DNA of 64,000 bases from Crocinitomicaceae bacterium. Lineage in GTDB: Bacteria; Bacteroidota; Bacteroidia; Flavobacteriales_D; Crocinitomicaceae. Location of the stretch: contig JAGNZC010000002.1 in assembly GCA_017984635.1 (NCBI GenBank), positions 1 through 64,000 on the forward strand, read 5' to 3'. The notes under the pieces were generated by a model. The model made no database searches. It was not told the DNA's origin and was given only the letters and a program-made list of their open reading frames with translations. Below are positions 24,688-35,418 of this stretch, one piece after another (the first letter of the stretch is position 1; each line of letters opens with the position of its first letter). Both the position numbers and the translations under genes were made by a program.

Positions 24688-27471
24688 ATGGCAAAACAAC
24701 AATTTATTGAAATCAAAGGTGCACGTGTTCACAATCTTAAGAACATGGATGTCAACATTCCGCATGGTAAAATGACTGTCATCACGGGGCTTTCAGGATC
24801 AGGGAAATCATCTTTGGCTTTTGACACGCTTTTCGCTGAAGGACAACGTCGCTACATTGAAAGTTTGTCCTCATATGCGCGTCAGTTTTTAGGAAAATTA
24901 AATAAACCTGAAACGGATTATATCAAAGGAATTTCTCCTGCGATTGCCATTGAACAAAAAGTGATTTCTAGCAATCCGCGTTCAACGGTTGGAACAACTA
25001 CAGAAATTTACGATTACTTAAAAATATTTTTTGCTCGAGTAGGACGAACATTTTCACCTATTTCAGGCGCTGAAGTAAAAAAAGACACTGTTAGTGATGT
25101 CATAAATGTATTGCGGGATTTTAAAGAGGGTACGCGTGCATTAATTTGTTGTCCAATACTTGGTTTTGAAAAATACGGTTCTCACAAACAATTAGAACTG
25201 TTGAAACAACAAGGCTTTACAAGAATTTTAATAAAAGATGAACTTTTTTTAATTGAAGACAGTTTAAAAAATATTCCTGCAACATGCGATCAAGCATTGC
25301 TTGTAATCGATCGAATTGCAACAAACATGACCGAAGAAAATGAAGCGCGTTATGCCGATTCGATTCATTTAGCATTTGTAGAAGGAAATGGTGCTTGTTT
25401 CATCTATAATAATGAAACTAAAAAAATGCATTCATTTTCAAATCGTTTTGAATTGGATGGTCAAGAATTTCAAGAACCAAGTGAACATTTTTTTACGTTT
25501 AATAATCCTTACGGAGCATGCAAAACTTGTGAAGGATTTGGTCAGGTAATTGGAATCGATCCAAACTTAGTCATCCCCAATAAAAATCTGAGTGTTTTTG
25601 AAGGAGCCATTGCACCCTGGAAAGGCGACACAATGGGAGAGTATTTAAATGAATTGATTTATTCAGCCAAAAAATATGATTTCCCGATTCACCGACCAAT
25701 TGCAGATTTAACCGAAAAAGAATTCCAATTATTGTGGAATGGAAATAAAGATTTCACAGGAATTCGTCCCTTTTTTAAATTCGTAGAAAGTCAAACCTAT
25801 AAAATTCAGTACCGCGTTATGTTATCGCGCTACCGTGGTAAAACTGCTTGTCCTGATTGCCATGGAACACGTCTGCGAAAAGATGCCAATAATGTTAAAA
25901 TTGATAACCATTCAATTACAGACATCGTATTAATGCCAATAGATGAAAGTTTAAAATTTTTCAAAAATTTACATTTAAATGCTTACGATCAACAAGTTTC
26001 AAAACGCATCATTCCTGAAATCACCAATCGATTGCAATTTTTACAAAATGTTGGCTTAGGTTATTTAACGTTGAATCGCCCATCCAATTCACTTTCTGGA
26101 GGAGAATCGCAACGCATTAATTTAGCTACATCATTGGGAAGTACCCTAGTTGGTTCGATGTATATTTTAGATGAGCCATCCATTGGATTACATCCGAAAG
26201 ATACGCAACGCTTGATTCGAGTGTTACACGACTTACGCGATGCTGGAAACACAGTAATTGTAGTTGAACACGAAGAAGAAATGATGAAAGCTGCCGATGA
26301 AATTTTAGACATTGGTCCTATGGCAGGTTCTTATGGTGGAGAAATTGTTTTTCAAGGAAATCATGCCGCATTAATAAATGCAAAAAACAGTTTGACGGCA
26401 GATTATTTAACGCGTAAAAAGCAAATACCAATTCCAAGCAAGAGAAGAAAGACAATCAATAAAATCACATTAACTGGAGCACGACAATACAATTTAAAAA
26501 ACATCACTGTTTCAATACCTTTACATAATTTGGTTTGTGTAACAGGTGTTAGTGGATCTGGAAAATCAACCTTGATTCGTGAATTGGTTTATCCTGCCAT
26601 ACGCAAACATTTAGGCGTTTTTGGTGATGCTATAGGCGATTTCGGTGAACTTTCAGGTGATTTAAAACTGATTAAACACATTGAATTCATAGATCAAAAC
26701 CCGATAGGCAAATCATCTCGAAGCAATCCGATTACTTATGTAAAAGCCTTTGATGACATACGAGAATTGTTTTCAAAACAAGCATTGGCAAAAATGCGCG
26801 GTTATAAACCTGGATTTTTCTCATTCAATGTAGAAGGTGGACGCTGCGAAATGTGTGAAGGAGAAGGCGAAATCACCGTCGGAATGCAGTTCATGGCAGA
26901 TGTGCATTTACCGTGTGAAACTTGTGAAGGTAGACGCTACAAGCAAGAAACATTAGAAGTTACTTACCGAGGAATTTCTATTGCTGATTTACTCGAAATG
27001 GACATTCAAGATGCATTAGATTTCTTCAAAGAAGGAACAGATAAATTAGAAGCCAAAATTGTCGATAAAATGCAACCTTTGATTGATGTTGGTTTGGGCT
27101 ATTTAAAAGTGGGGCAATCTTCCAGTACTTTAAGTGGTGGTGAAGCGCAACGTATCAAATTAGCCTCGTTTTTATCAAAAGGAATCAATGCGCCTTCTAC
27201 CCTCTTTATTTTTGATGAACCAACCACAGGATTACATTTTCACGACATTGATAAATTAGTCATCGCCTTTCATTCATTGATTGATGCAGGACATTCCATT
27301 GTTGTAATTGAACACAATACAGAAGTGATTAAATGCGCGGATTGGGTGATCGATTTAGGTCCTGAAGGTGGTAAAAATGGTGGAAATATTTTATTTGAAG
27401 GTACTCCAGACGATTTAATAAAATTAGACGGAAACGATACCGGCATATTTTTAAAAAAAGCATTTAATTAA
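24688..27471 (+). CDS. uvrA: Excinuclease ABC subunit A
   Basis: 927 residues with the double ABC-ATPase layout of UvrA: Walker [10 protein letters not shown] near the N-terminus and GVSGSGKST in the second half, signature motifs [16 protein letters not shown] and [16 protein letters not shown], and Walker B boxes ending LDEPSIGLH and FDEPTTGLH. Two zinc-finger cysteine clusters are visible (CKTCEGFG with [17 protein letters not shown] with CETCEGRRY). UvrA scans DNA for bulky lesions and loads UvrB in nucleotide excision repair. Length and order are normal. The downstream GH38 gene begins 7 bp after the stop and may be co-transcribed, but a functional link is not apparent. Confidence 0.97.
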   Translation: MAKQQFIEIKGARVHNLKNMDVNIPHGKMTVITGLSGSGKSSLAFDTLFAEGQRRYIESLSSYARQFLGKLNKPETDYIKGISPAIAIEQKVISSNPRSTVGTTTEIYDYLKIFFARVGRTFSPISGAEVKKDTVSDVINVLRDFKEGTRALICCPILGFEKYGSHKQLELLKQQGFTRILIKDELFLIEDSLKNIPATCDQALLVIDRIATNMTEENEARYADSIHLAFVEGNGACFIYNNETKKMHSFSNRFELDGQEFQEPSEHFFTFNNPYGACKTCEGFGQVIGIDPNLVIPNKNLSVFEGAIAPWKGDTMGEYLNELIYSAKKYDFPIHRPIADLTEKEFQLLWNGNKDFTGIRPFFKFVESQTYKIQYRVMLSRYRGKTACPDCHGTRLRKDANNVKIDNHSITDIVLMPIDESLKFFKNLHLNAYDQQVSKRIIPEITNRLQFLQNVGLGYLTLNRPSNSLSGGESQRINLATSLGSTLVGSMYILDEPSIGLHPKDTQRLIRVLHDLRDAGNTVIVVEHEEEMMKAADEILDIGPMAGSYGGEIVFQGNHAALINAKNSLTADYLTRKKQIPIPSKRRKTINKITLTGARQYNLKNITVSIPLHNLVCVTGVSGSGKSTLIRELVYPAIRKHLGVFGDAIGDFGELSGDLKLIKHIEFIDQNPIGKSSRSNPITYVKAFDDIRELFSKQALAKMRGYKPGFFSFNVEGGRCEMCEGEGEITVGMQFMADVHLPCETCEGRRYKQETLEVTYRGISIADLLEMDIQDALDFFKEGTDKLEAKIVDKMQPLIDVGLGYLKVGQSSSTLSGGEAQRIKLASFLSKGINAPSTLFIFDEPTTGLHFHDIDKLVIAFHSLIDAGHSIVVIEHNTEVIKCADWVIDLGPEGGKNGGNILFEGTPDDLIKLDGNDTGIFLKKAFN

Positions 27472-27478
27472 TACGCAT

Positions 27479-30181
27479 ATGACAAAACTGATTGTATTCA
27501 TTTATTGTTTACTTCCAATTCTACTGTTCTCACAAAATGAACTTGGTTTCAAAGCAAAAATTCAAGGCGATGAAATAAATTACTATTCTCCATTGCGCCA
27601 ATTTGCACCAACAGCTTTGTTAACGAGAGCAAATGGTAATTCAGCGTTTTCGTTTGAAGCAGAAACAGCCAATACTTCTGAAAAATTTGTTACATATGAA
27701 TTTTTAATCGGTCATTCAACTGGAACAAGCAGTGGCGAACGCAAATTTGACATCACATTAAATGGTCAGTTTTTATTTACATTTACAACAAAAGCAAAAC
27801 AAACAGGGAATTTTGAAAACCAAGGAAAATTTGGTTCAGATGGAACTTTTTCGTTTAAATGTATTGAATATGATCTAAACAAAGATGCATTTGGATACTT
27901 AAAAATAAGTATTCCTCACCAACTTATAGCTGAAAAAGCTTCATTCGAATTCAAAGGTCAAGCTCAAAATAGCCGCGATTGGTTCATGCTATTTATGGTT
28001 AAAAAAGAATTTAAAATCAACATTGAATCAACCAATTTAATCACGCGAAAAGAAGGGAAAAGAACAGTCAATTTCACGGCTTACAACCCTACAAATAAAG
28101 CTCAAAAAATTAATTTCACATCGAAATATTTCAATTTTTCAACGGAATTAAAACCTGGTTACAACCAATTTGGCAAAGCTTTGTATCCTGAAAACACACT
28201 TGGATTTGACACAGTTAAACTATCAATTAAAAATTCAATTAAAGATATTCAAGTAGTTCAAATTAAATCAATTGGAAATTTTGAATTTAACATTATTCAT
28301 CATTCTCACAACGATATTGGATATTCACATTTACAATCCGAAGTTGCAAAAATTCAAACTGAAAATATTCGCAAAGCCATTCGTTGGATTAATAAAAGTA
28401 AAAGCAACAATGCGAAAGCAATTTGGCACATTGAATCGTTGTGGGCCGTTGAGAATTTTCTACGCGAAGCCAAGCCCAATGAAGAACTTCAATTTGTATC
28501 CGCTGTGAAAAAAGGTAACATTGTTTTATCTGCCAATTACGCCAATATTTTGTCAGGACTTTCACAAAAAGAAGAATTGAATTGGTTAGTTGAATATGCT
28601 AAATTCTTAGAGAAAAAATATGGTTTCACCATCAATTGTGCTATGATAACTGACATCCCTGGATTGAGTTACAACGGATTTGCAACCTATGAAAAAAATT
28701 CAATTCCGTATTTATCATTAGGGCCAAATTATGTTGAAACATACGAAGACAAAGGCGATCGTGTTGGCGGAGTGATCAAACAATCTGGCGATCAAATTTA
28801 TTATTGGCGTGACCGAAATAATCCAACCAATAAAGTACTTGTTTGGACAGCTGGAAAAGGATATTCCTACTTCCACAATGTGCAAGAAAAAGAAAAACAA
28901 GTAAAATGGGAACAAAAAATCTCAACATACATCAATGAATTAGTAGATAAAAAATACACTTTTGATAAAGTTCAATTGCGATATACACTTCACGCAGACA
29001 ATGGACCTGTTGATGAAGATTTGTGCAATTTTGTTGATGCTTGGAATAAAAAATACAGTTACCCAACATTAGTAATCAATTCAATTCCAGCTTTATACAA
29101 AAGTATTGAGCAGAAATACAGCGATGGCTTAGCCGTGCTTTCTGGAGAATTGACACCTTACTGGGAAGACGGTGCCTACTCTTCTGCTGTTGAGGAAATG
29201 CAGAATCGTCAGTTGTCGTTGCAAACCATTGCACTGGAAAAATTTGTTCGTTCCAATGCATTATTCGTTTATGACAGCGTTCAATTTTACACGTTACACA
29301 AAAACATTTTACTATTCCATGAGCACACTTGGGGATCATGGTGCAGCATCTCTGATCCAGAAATTGCATTTACAACTGAACAATGGCGCATTAAAAGAAG
29401 TTTTTTAGACAGCGCGCAAGTTATTTACAACGCTTTAGCAAAGCAATACAATTATAGTTATACTCCTATTTCAAATACGCAGGCAAATTTCAAAAAAATT
29501 GACGATTTCAAGATAAATCAACTTACAGGAAGCTTCCTTTCATTACTTATAAATGGCAAAGAAATTTTAAATCCAACGAGTAAATCTATGTTGTTTGACT
29601 TCATCTATTCTGAAGGAATCAATCCGAGTCAAAACAAAACGCCTAAAAATGTAAAAGTTGTCAACGAATTATCAAACGATAGCATCAAATCAACAGCAAT
29701 TACATTTGAACTACCAACGCTTTCTGATGTATTGATAACCTACACTTTGAACAAACGCACAAATAAACTAAAAGCCGCTGTTCACTTTAATAAATCAGCT
29801 ACATACTCCAAAGAAAGTTTACATATTGCCTTGCCATTTAACTTACCAAAAGCAATTATGGGATATGGTGATGCAGACAATTTATTGCAATATACCGTTG
29901 AACAGTTACCAGGATCCAACAAAGATTTCATCTGTGTTAGTGAGCAAGTTGTGATTCAAAATTCAGCCATTCGAGTGAACATTTCAGCGCCTAAATTAGC
30001 TCTCTATGAAGTTGGTTCTATCACCAATGAAAACCTCGAGAATGGACAAAAAGTTTGGAAAAAAACAAACAAAAATTTCACCAATCTATACTTGTATGTT
30101 TTCAATAACTATTGGCATACCAACTACAAAGCAAGCCAAAGTGGAGTATTTGATTTTGAGGTGGAGTTGAGTTTTGAGTAA
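27479..30181 (+). CDS. Secreted GH38-family alpha-mannosidase-like glycoside hydrolase
   Basis: 900 residues with an N-terminal signal peptide (MTKLIVFIYCLLPILLFSQ). Residues about 20-260 are a beta-sandwich-like region with no clear match. The GH38 catalytic barrel begins at IIHHSHNDIGYSH (about 272-284), the zinc-binding His/Asp motif. The segment MITDIPGLSYNG, with candidate nucleophile D391, and LLFHEHTWGS, with another metal-ligand His, follow. The C-terminal ~250 residues are beta-rich. GH38 enzymes hydrolyse alpha-mannosides; action on host, algal or other external glycans is inferred from export. No T9SS sorting domain is seen at the C-terminus. It lies 7 bp after uvrA. Confidence 0.8.
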   Translation: MTKLIVFIYCLLPILLFSQNELGFKAKIQGDEINYYSPLRQFAPTALLTRANGNSAFSFEAETANTSEKFVTYEFLIGHSTGTSSGERKFDITLNGQFLFTFTTKAKQTGNFENQGKFGSDGTFSFKCIEYDLNKDAFGYLKISIPHQLIAEKASFEFKGQAQNSRDWFMLFMVKKEFKINIESTNLITRKEGKRTVNFTAYNPTNKAQKINFTSKYFNFSTELKPGYNQFGKALYPENTLGFDTVKLSIKNSIKDIQVVQIKSIGNFEFNIIHHSHNDIGYSHLQSEVAKIQTENIRKAIRWINKSKSNNAKAIWHIESLWAVENFLREAKPNEELQFVSAVKKGNIVLSANYANILSGLSQKEELNWLVEYAKFLEKKYGFTINCAMITDIPGLSYNGFATYEKNSIPYLSLGPNYVETYEDKGDRVGGVIKQSGDQIYYWRDRNNPTNKVLVWTAGKGYSYFHNVQEKEKQVKWEQKISTYINELVDKKYTFDKVQLRYTLHADNGPVDEDLCNFVDAWNKKYSYPTLVINSIPALYKSIEQKYSDGLAVLSGELTPYWEDGAYSSAVEEMQNRQLSLQTIALEKFVRSNALFVYDSVQFYTLHKNILLFHEHTWGSWCSISDPEIAFTTEQWRIKRSFLDSAQVIYNALAKQYNYSYTPISNTQANFKKIDDFKINQLTGSFLSLLINGKEILNPTSKSMLFDFIYSEGINPSQNKTPKNVKVVNELSNDSIKSTAITFELPTLSDVLITYTLNKRTNKLKAAVHFNKSATYSKESLHIALPFNLPKAIMGYGDADNLLQYTVEQLPGSNKDFICVSEQVVIQNSAIRVNISAPKLALYEVGSITNENLENGQKVWKKTNKNFTNLYLYVFNNYWHTNYKASQSGVFDFEVELSFE

Positions 30182-30188
30182 AAATTAT

Positions 30189-31577
30189 TTACAACAAGGC
30201 TTTCTTCACATTTAACTCGCCTTCACTTCTAGCAATTACTGCAGAAGCCAAGCAATTTCCAAGCACATTGATAGAGGTGCGTCCCATGTCCATTAGGGCA
30301 TCAACGGCTAAGATGACACTTGCACTTTCAGGGTTCAATCCTTCGATGTCGCCAACTGTACCTGCAAGAATAACAAATGAAGCGCCTCGAACTCCAGCAA
30401 CACCTTTGGAAGTTAGCATTAGTGTAAAACAAATCCCGATCTGTTCACCAATGGTTAAATGTATTCCGGCCATTTGCGCCACAAAAACCGTTGCCATGGA
30501 TAAATACAAGGTTGTACCATCTAAGTTAAAACTGTAACCCGTTGGCAAAACAAACCCAACAATTTTCTTTGGAACACCAAACGTTTCCATGTTTTCCATT
30601 GCTTTTGGTAAGGCCGCTTCACTACTTGCTGTTGCAAATGCAAGGGTTACAGGTTCTGTAACTGCTTTCAAAAATTTCAACAATGGAACACGTGCAATCA
30701 GCGCAATTGGAACTAAAACGACTAATACAAATACAATCAAGGCAACGTATAAAGTTCCCACAAGTTTCATCAGGTTAAAAAGAATGTCAACTCCAGACTT
30801 GGCGACCGTACTTGCTAACGCTCCAAATACTGCAAGCGGTGCAACATACATAATGATATCGGTGAACTTAAACATGACTTCCGATAAACTTTCACTGAAG
30901 TTTAACATCGTTGCTTTGTGCTTTTCGTTTTTCACCATTCCTAAACCGATGGCAAAAATCACCGAAAAAATAACCACTTGCAATACTTGATTCTCCGCTA
31001 TTGATTTCGCGATATTTTCTGGAAAAATCTCTACAAAATGATCTTTGTGTTCTGCTTTTTGCGCTAATAATTCAATGGATTTTTCTTTGTCTTGCGCACG
31101 TGCTTCCACCTTTACACCAACACCAGCTTGCGTAACATTGATGGCTAACAAACCAATAAACAGTGCGATAGTTGTGACAATTTCGAAGTATAAAATACTT
31201 TTTAAGCCGATACGACCTACTTGTTTTAAGTTACTATGTCCAGCAATACCAACAACCAATGTTCCGAATATCAAGGGCGCAACCAAGGATTTAATCAAAC
31301 GCAAAAAGATCTTGCCAAAGCGTTCCATTTCTAATGCAAATGCTGGAAAATCCATCCCCACTTCTACCCCAATAATCATAGAAGAAAAAATCCAAAGTGA
31401 AAGTTTTTTACGCTTGAAAGAAATCAAACACAAAAAAGCCATCAATCCATAACGTACCAATCTAAAACCAATTGGATCCATATTAGGAACCATACTTTCT
31501 ACAAAAAACAGTAGTGCAATGTTTAAAAAAGTAACCACATACCAAAAAGTGGTAAACAAAGATTTCGTAATTTTCAT
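30189..31577 (-). CDS. Dicarboxylate/amino acid:cation symporter (DAACS family)
   Basis: 462 residues with the glutamate/dicarboxylate carrier fold: about eight hydrophobic helices, MERFGKIFLRLIKSLVAPLIFGTLVVGIAGHSN in the first part, the serine-rich loop TLAFATASSEAALPKAMENME, then VLPTGYSFNLDGTTLYLSMATVFVAQ (the NMDGT-like substrate/Na+ motif, here NLDGT), and finally ILAVDALMDMGRTSINVLGNCLAS with the Asp/Arg that bind the substrate amino or carboxyl groups. It imports C4-dicarboxylates, glutamate or aspartate with H+ or Na+. The N-terminus carries two additional hydrophobic stretches (residues about 8-26 and 35-65). It converges with the GH38 gene across 7 bp. Confidence 0.9.
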   Translation of the reverse strand: MKITKSLFTTFWYVVTFLNIALLFFVESMVPNMDPIGFRLVRYGLMAFLCLISFKRKKLSLWIFSSMIIGVEVGMDFPAFALEMERFGKIFLRLIKSLVAPLIFGTLVVGIAGHSNLKQVGRIGLKSILYFEIVTTIALFIGLLAINVTQAGVGVKVEARAQDKEKSIELLAQKAEHKDHFVEIFPENIAKSIAENQVLQVVIFSVIFAIGLGMVKNEKHKATMLNFSESLSEVMFKFTDIIMYVAPLAVFGALASTVAKSGVDILFNLMKLVGTLYVALIVFVLVVLVPIALIARVPLLKFLKAVTEPVTLAFATASSEAALPKAMENMETFGVPKKIVGFVLPTGYSFNLDGTTLYLSMATVFVAQMAGIHLTIGEQIGICFTLMLTSKGVAGVRGASFVILAGTVGDIEGLNPESASVILAVDALMDMGRTSINVLGNCLASAVIARSEGELNVKKALL

Positions 31578-31846
31578 TTTGTGAAGATAGAAAAATTAAA
31601 GAATCTATCGAAAGTTGATGAATTAATTTTTAAAAATGGAAGCACTAAATACTATCTAACTATTTCGATTACAAAGTTTTAAAACAATTTATAGAAATTT
31701 CATTCTGAAACAATTGTTTTTTTAATCAAAAGCATTGTTATTACAAACAATTTGCTTAATATTGTACCATCAAAGAAACAAATTCTGTTTTTTACACAAT
31801 CCAAACACAAACACCAAATCACTATTTTTCTCACATAACGTATTTT

Positions 31847-33604
31847 ATGGATAAAAAAGAATTAGAAAGTAAAAAACTTTCTGAATTGAAAGAAATTGCC
31901 AAAACATTGGGGATTGACAAAGCCGAAACATTAAAAAAAGCAGATTTAGTTGCAGCTATTGCTGGTGATACGCCAAAAGCAGTTGAAGCAGCTACTCAAA
32001 CACCTGATAATGAAGGTGAAAAACGTAAACGTACGCGAACAATAAAAACTGAAGTTGTTCAAGAACCTGCTAATTTATTTCAACAAGCACCTGAAAAAGT
32101 TGCTGAAGTAGAAGTGAAAGCAGAGGAAACGCCAATCGTTTCTGAACAAAAAGAACAAAAATCATTTGTTAAGCCAAATAAACCGAATCCTCGTCCAAAC
32201 AATCCGAATCAGCAACGACCAGGAAGAAATTTGTTAGACGAAATTCGCAAACCAGCTGAAACACCTTCAACTACTGAAGGGGAAACAGCAGCTACTTCTC
32301 AAGAAGCAACACCTGCACCTCAGAGAAGAGAGCCAATGGCAAAAAATCCGAATCAACACCGTAACCCGAACCAGAATCCAAATCAAAACACGAATCAGAA
32401 TCCAAACCAGAATCCGAATCAACAAAATCGTCGCCCACAACACGAACAAAAAGTTCCTGAAGTAAAATTAGACGATGCGTATGATTTAGTTGGAATTGTT
32501 TCAGCTGAAGGTGTTTTAGAAGTAATTCAAGAAGGATTTGGATTTTTACGTTCTTCCGATTACAATTACTTACCATCACCAGATGATATTTATGTGTCTC
32601 AAAGTCAAATCAAATTATTTGGTTTAAAAACGGGAGATACTGTTAAAGGAACAATTCGTCCACCACGAGAAGGTGAAAAATTCTTCCCATTGGTTAAAGT
32701 TGAATCAATCAATGGTCGTCATCCTTCTTATATTCGTGACCGTGTACCTTTCCAATATTTAACACCTTTATTTCCTGACGAGAAATTCAAATTAACAGGT
32801 CACGCTCAAGAAACACTTTCAACGCGTGTAATGGATTTGTTTGCTCCAATTGGAAAAGGACAACGTGGAATGATTGTAGCGCAACCAAAAACTGGTAAAA
32901 CAATGTTATTAAAAGACGTTGCGAATGCCATTGCAGCGAATCACCCTGAAACATATTTGATCGTTTTATTAATCGATGAACGTCCTGAAGAGGTTACTGA
33001 CATGGCTCGTTCGGTTAAAGCAGAAGTAATTGCTTCTACGTTTGACGAACCAGCTGATCGACATGTAAAAGTGGCGAACATGGTATTGGAAAAGGCAAAA
33101 CGAATGGTAGAATGTGGTCACGATGTATGTATCTTATTAGATTCAATAACACGTTTAGCTCGTGCATACAATACCGTTTCACCAGCATCTGGAAAAGTAC
33201 TTTCTGGAGGTGTTGACGCGAATGCTTTACACAAACCAAAACGTTTCTTTGGTTCTGCTCGTAAAATTGAAAACGGAGGTTCGTTATCCATTTTAGCAAC
33301 AGCATTAACAGATACAGGTTCAAAAATGGACGAAGTTATCTTCGAAGAATTTAAAGGAACGGGTAACATGGAATTGCAATTGGATCGTAAAATTGCAAAC
33401 CGCAGAATTTACCCTGCAATTGATATTACTGCTTCAGGAACACGTCGTGAGGATTTATTGGTCAACAAAGATGTATTACAACGTGTTTGGTTGATGCGTA
33501 AGTTCATAGCAGACATGAATCCTGTAGAAGCAATGGAATTCTTAAAAAGTCACATGGCAAATACCTTATCAAACGAGGAATTCCTTGTTTCGATGAATAG
33601 TTAA
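31847..33604 (+). CDS. rho: Transcription termination factor Rho with long disordered insert
   Basis: 585 residues, longer than the ~420 of E. coli Rho. Residues 1-45 form the helical Rho N-terminal domain ([30 protein letters not shown]). Residues about 50-205 are low-complexity, rich in Glu/Pro and then Asn/Pro/Gln, including imperfect NPNQ repeats around 165-190. The RNA-binding cold-shock-like domain follows ([21 protein letters not shown]), then the hexameric ATPase with Walker [10 protein letters not shown] (about 345-353), [14 protein letters not shown] and [12 protein letters not shown]. It unwinds nascent RNA to end transcription. Bacteroidota Rho proteins commonly carry such an insert. 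A strong terminator follows. Confidence 0.95.
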   Translation: MDKKELESKKLSELKEIAKTLGIDKAETLKKADLVAAIAGDTPKAVEAATQTPDNEGEKRKRTRTIKTEVVQEPANLFQQAPEKVAEVEVKAEETPIVSEQKEQKSFVKPNKPNPRPNNPNQQRPGRNLLDEIRKPAETPSTTEGETAATSQEATPAPQRREPMAKNPNQHRNPNQNPNQNTNQNPNQNPNQQNRRPQHEQKVPEVKLDDAYDLVGIVSAEGVLEVIQEGFGFLRSSDYNYLPSPDDIYVSQSQIKLFGLKTGDTVKGTIRPPREGEKFFPLVKVESINGRHPSYIRDRVPFQYLTPLFPDEKFKLTGHAQETLSTRVMDLFAPIGKGQRGMIVAQPKTGKTMLLKDVANAIAANHPETYLIVLLIDERPEEVTDMARSVKAEVIASTFDEPADRHVKVANMVLEKAKRMVECGHDVCILLDSITRLARAYNTVSPASGKVLSGGVDANALHKPKRFFGSARKIENGGSLSILATALTDTGSKMDEVIFEEFKGTGNMELQLDRKIANRRIYPAIDITASGTRREDLLVNKDVLQRVWLMRKFIADMNPVEAMEFLKSHMANTLSNEEFLVSMNS

Positions 33605-33613
33605 ATAATAGTC

Positions 33614-33650
33614 AATCCCGATTTAGATAAACTGAATCGGGATTTTTTTT
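33614..33650 (+). terminator. Rho-independent terminator after rho
   Basis: AATCCCGATT (33614-33623) pairs with AATCGGGATT (33635-33644) and is followed by a run of T to 33650. Confidence 0.85.
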
Positions 33651-33663
33651 AAAATACATCATT

Positions 33664-34218
33664 ATGCGTATCACGGTTAAAACTGGAATTATAAGTGCCC
33701 TTAGTTGGATAGGAATTAAAATGGGGATTTATTATACTGGATTGTTTGAACGTACGATTATTCCTGCTGTTTTACTAAACATTCTAGGATTATTGGCGTG
33801 TATTTCAATTGGATTGTACCTTCAAAAAAGACGCGATACGGAAGAAACAAACACCATGATTGATTTAAAAAACGCTATGAGCGCAGGCGTTCCTTATGTT
33901 TTGATGGTGAGTATTTTTATTTATTTCTTTTATGCTAAAATCAATCCTGAATATTACCAACATCAGATAGCAGAAAATGAAATCGCGATTGAAAAAATGG
34001 TCAATGACCCAATTGCTTTAGAAAAATTCAAATCGCAACAAGCCGATGCGGAAGTAATGACAAAAGAGCAAATTGAAAAAAAATTAAAACAAAGTAACAA
34101 ACAAGGCGCTTCTGCAGGTTTCACTGCAACACTCTCAACCTTAGCCTTGTTGATTCTTGCTACTTTATACAGTTTATTAGTTACCATTATCTACAGAAGA
34201 ATCGTATTTCGTTCTTAA
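33664..34218 (+). CDS. DUF4199-type membrane protein
   Basis: 184 residues with about four hydrophobic segments: one near residues 9-30, a second at 34-53 (IIPAVLLNILGLLACISIGLYL), a third near 75-92 (VPYVLMVSIFIYFFY) and one near the C-terminus (AGFTATLSTLALLILATLYSLLVTII). Between the third and fourth lies a ~55-residue charged loop (ENEIAIEKMVNDPIALEKF ... MTKEQIEKKLKQ). This layout fits the DUF4199 family of Bacteroidota, function unknown. It lies just downstream of the rho terminator, so an independent promoter or leaky readthrough is required. The hydrophobic helix pattern is clear; the family name is less certain. Confidence 0.65.
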   Translation: MRITVKTGIISALSWIGIKMGIYYTGLFERTIIPAVLLNILGLLACISIGLYLQKRRDTEETNTMIDLKNAMSAGVPYVLMVSIFIYFFYAKINPEYYQHQIAENEIAIEKMVNDPIALEKFKSQQADAEVMTKEQIEKKLKQSNKQGASAGFTATLSTLALLILATLYSLLVTIIYRRIVFRS

Positions 34219-34275
34219 TAATAACTTAATATTCAATAATTTTTGTACATTTAAATTCTATTTAACAGAATTTAA

Positions 34276-35418
34276 ATGAAAAAACTACTATTCTTTACAC
34301 TATCATTCCTTTGTTTTAGTGCTTTTTCACAATATTGTTCAACTGCTGGACCAACATCTACTGCAGATTCAAATGTAAAAAAAGTTCGTCTTTTAGGATT
34401 AGGTGATTCGATTAGTTACAATTATACCTGTCCAGGAATCATTGGTCTTCAGAATCTTACTAATTTATCAACCACAGTCAATGCAGGTTCTACTTATAAC
34501 TTACAAGTTCAATATGGAACTTGTGGAGGGAATTATTTAGGGTATGGACAAGTTTGGATAGATTTTGATCACAGTGAATCATTTGATCCTTGGGAATCAG
34601 TTGGCACATGGAATGGTACACCGCCCGTTCCACTTACGAATCACAGTTTTAGTATTCCAGTGAATGCACAAAATGGCCCAACACGAATGCGGGTCATTCA
34701 ACGCGAAGGTGCTAACCAAACATTTCCATTGGATCCATGCGCTAGTTTCACTTGGGGTTCTGCGATGGATTTTAACCTTAATATTCAAAATGGAGTAGAT
34801 TGTTCAGGTTATCCAGGTGATGAAATGGCAGATGCAATTCCTGTTACAAACTTGCCATATGTTGACAATCGCAATACATCCTTTTGCTATTCCAATCAAA
34901 ATTATGTCTATAATTCTCCAGACATTTATTATGCAATGAATCCAAATCCGATGATGCATTCTATTACAGCTTCTTTGTGTGGCTCATCTTTTGATACATT
35001 TTTAAGTGTAATTGATGCTATGGGAAATGTAATCGCATACAACGATGATGATCCAGGATGCGGAAATCAATCTCAAATCACTTTTAACACTTCTACAGTT
35101 GGATTGTGTTATCTGGTAGTGGAAGGTTGGGGACAAGCAGCAGGAGATTATACTTTGACAATAAATGCGAGCTACCTAGGTTTAGAAGATGAACTAATGG
35201 AACATGTTAAAATCTATCCGAATCCGGCAAAATCGAATTTAACAATCGAAGGCTTAGAAGGAGAATTGACAATTTATGCCATTAATGGTGAAAAAGTAAT
35301 GGAAAGAAGTCTAACAGGGAAAAGCACAATAGATATTTCTGAATTATCTTCAGGCTTTTATACGCTTTCATTTGTTTCAAATTCGATTCAATTTACTAAG
35401 AAATTAACCATCGAATGA
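34276..35418 (+). CDS. Secreted GEVED-domain protein with T9SS sorting tail
   Basis: 380 residues: signal peptide (MKKLLFFTLSFLCFSAFSQ), then a GEVED-like domain (GYGQVWIDFDHSESFDPWESVGTW, residues about 92-115), a second beta-rich region resembling a PPC domain (SFDTFLSVIDAMGNVIAYNDDDPGCGNQSQ), and a C-terminal type A sorting domain from about 308 (KIYPNPAKSNLTIEG ... LSSGFYTLSF). The protein should be exported by Sec and then passed by the type IX system to the cell surface or medium. GEVED and PPC modules are often adhesive or accessory. Its stop overlaps the ATG of the next gene (ATGA), starting a chain of coupled surface-protein genes. Confidence 0.85.
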   Translation: MKKLLFFTLSFLCFSAFSQYCSTAGPTSTADSNVKKVRLLGLGDSISYNYTCPGIIGLQNLTNLSTTVNAGSTYNLQVQYGTCGGNYLGYGQVWIDFDHSESFDPWESVGTWNGTPPVPLTNHSFSIPVNAQNGPTRMRVIQREGANQTFPLDPCASFTWGSAMDFNLNIQNGVDCSGYPGDEMADAIPVTNLPYVDNRNTSFCYSNQNYVYNSPDIYYAMNPNPMMHSITASLCGSSFDTFLSVIDAMGNVIAYNDDDPGCGNQSQITFNTSTVGLCYLVVEGWGQAAGDYTLTINASYLGLEDELMEHVKIYPNPAKSNLTIEGLEGELTIYAINGEKVMERSLTGKSTIDISELSSGFYTLSFVSNSIQFTKKLTIE

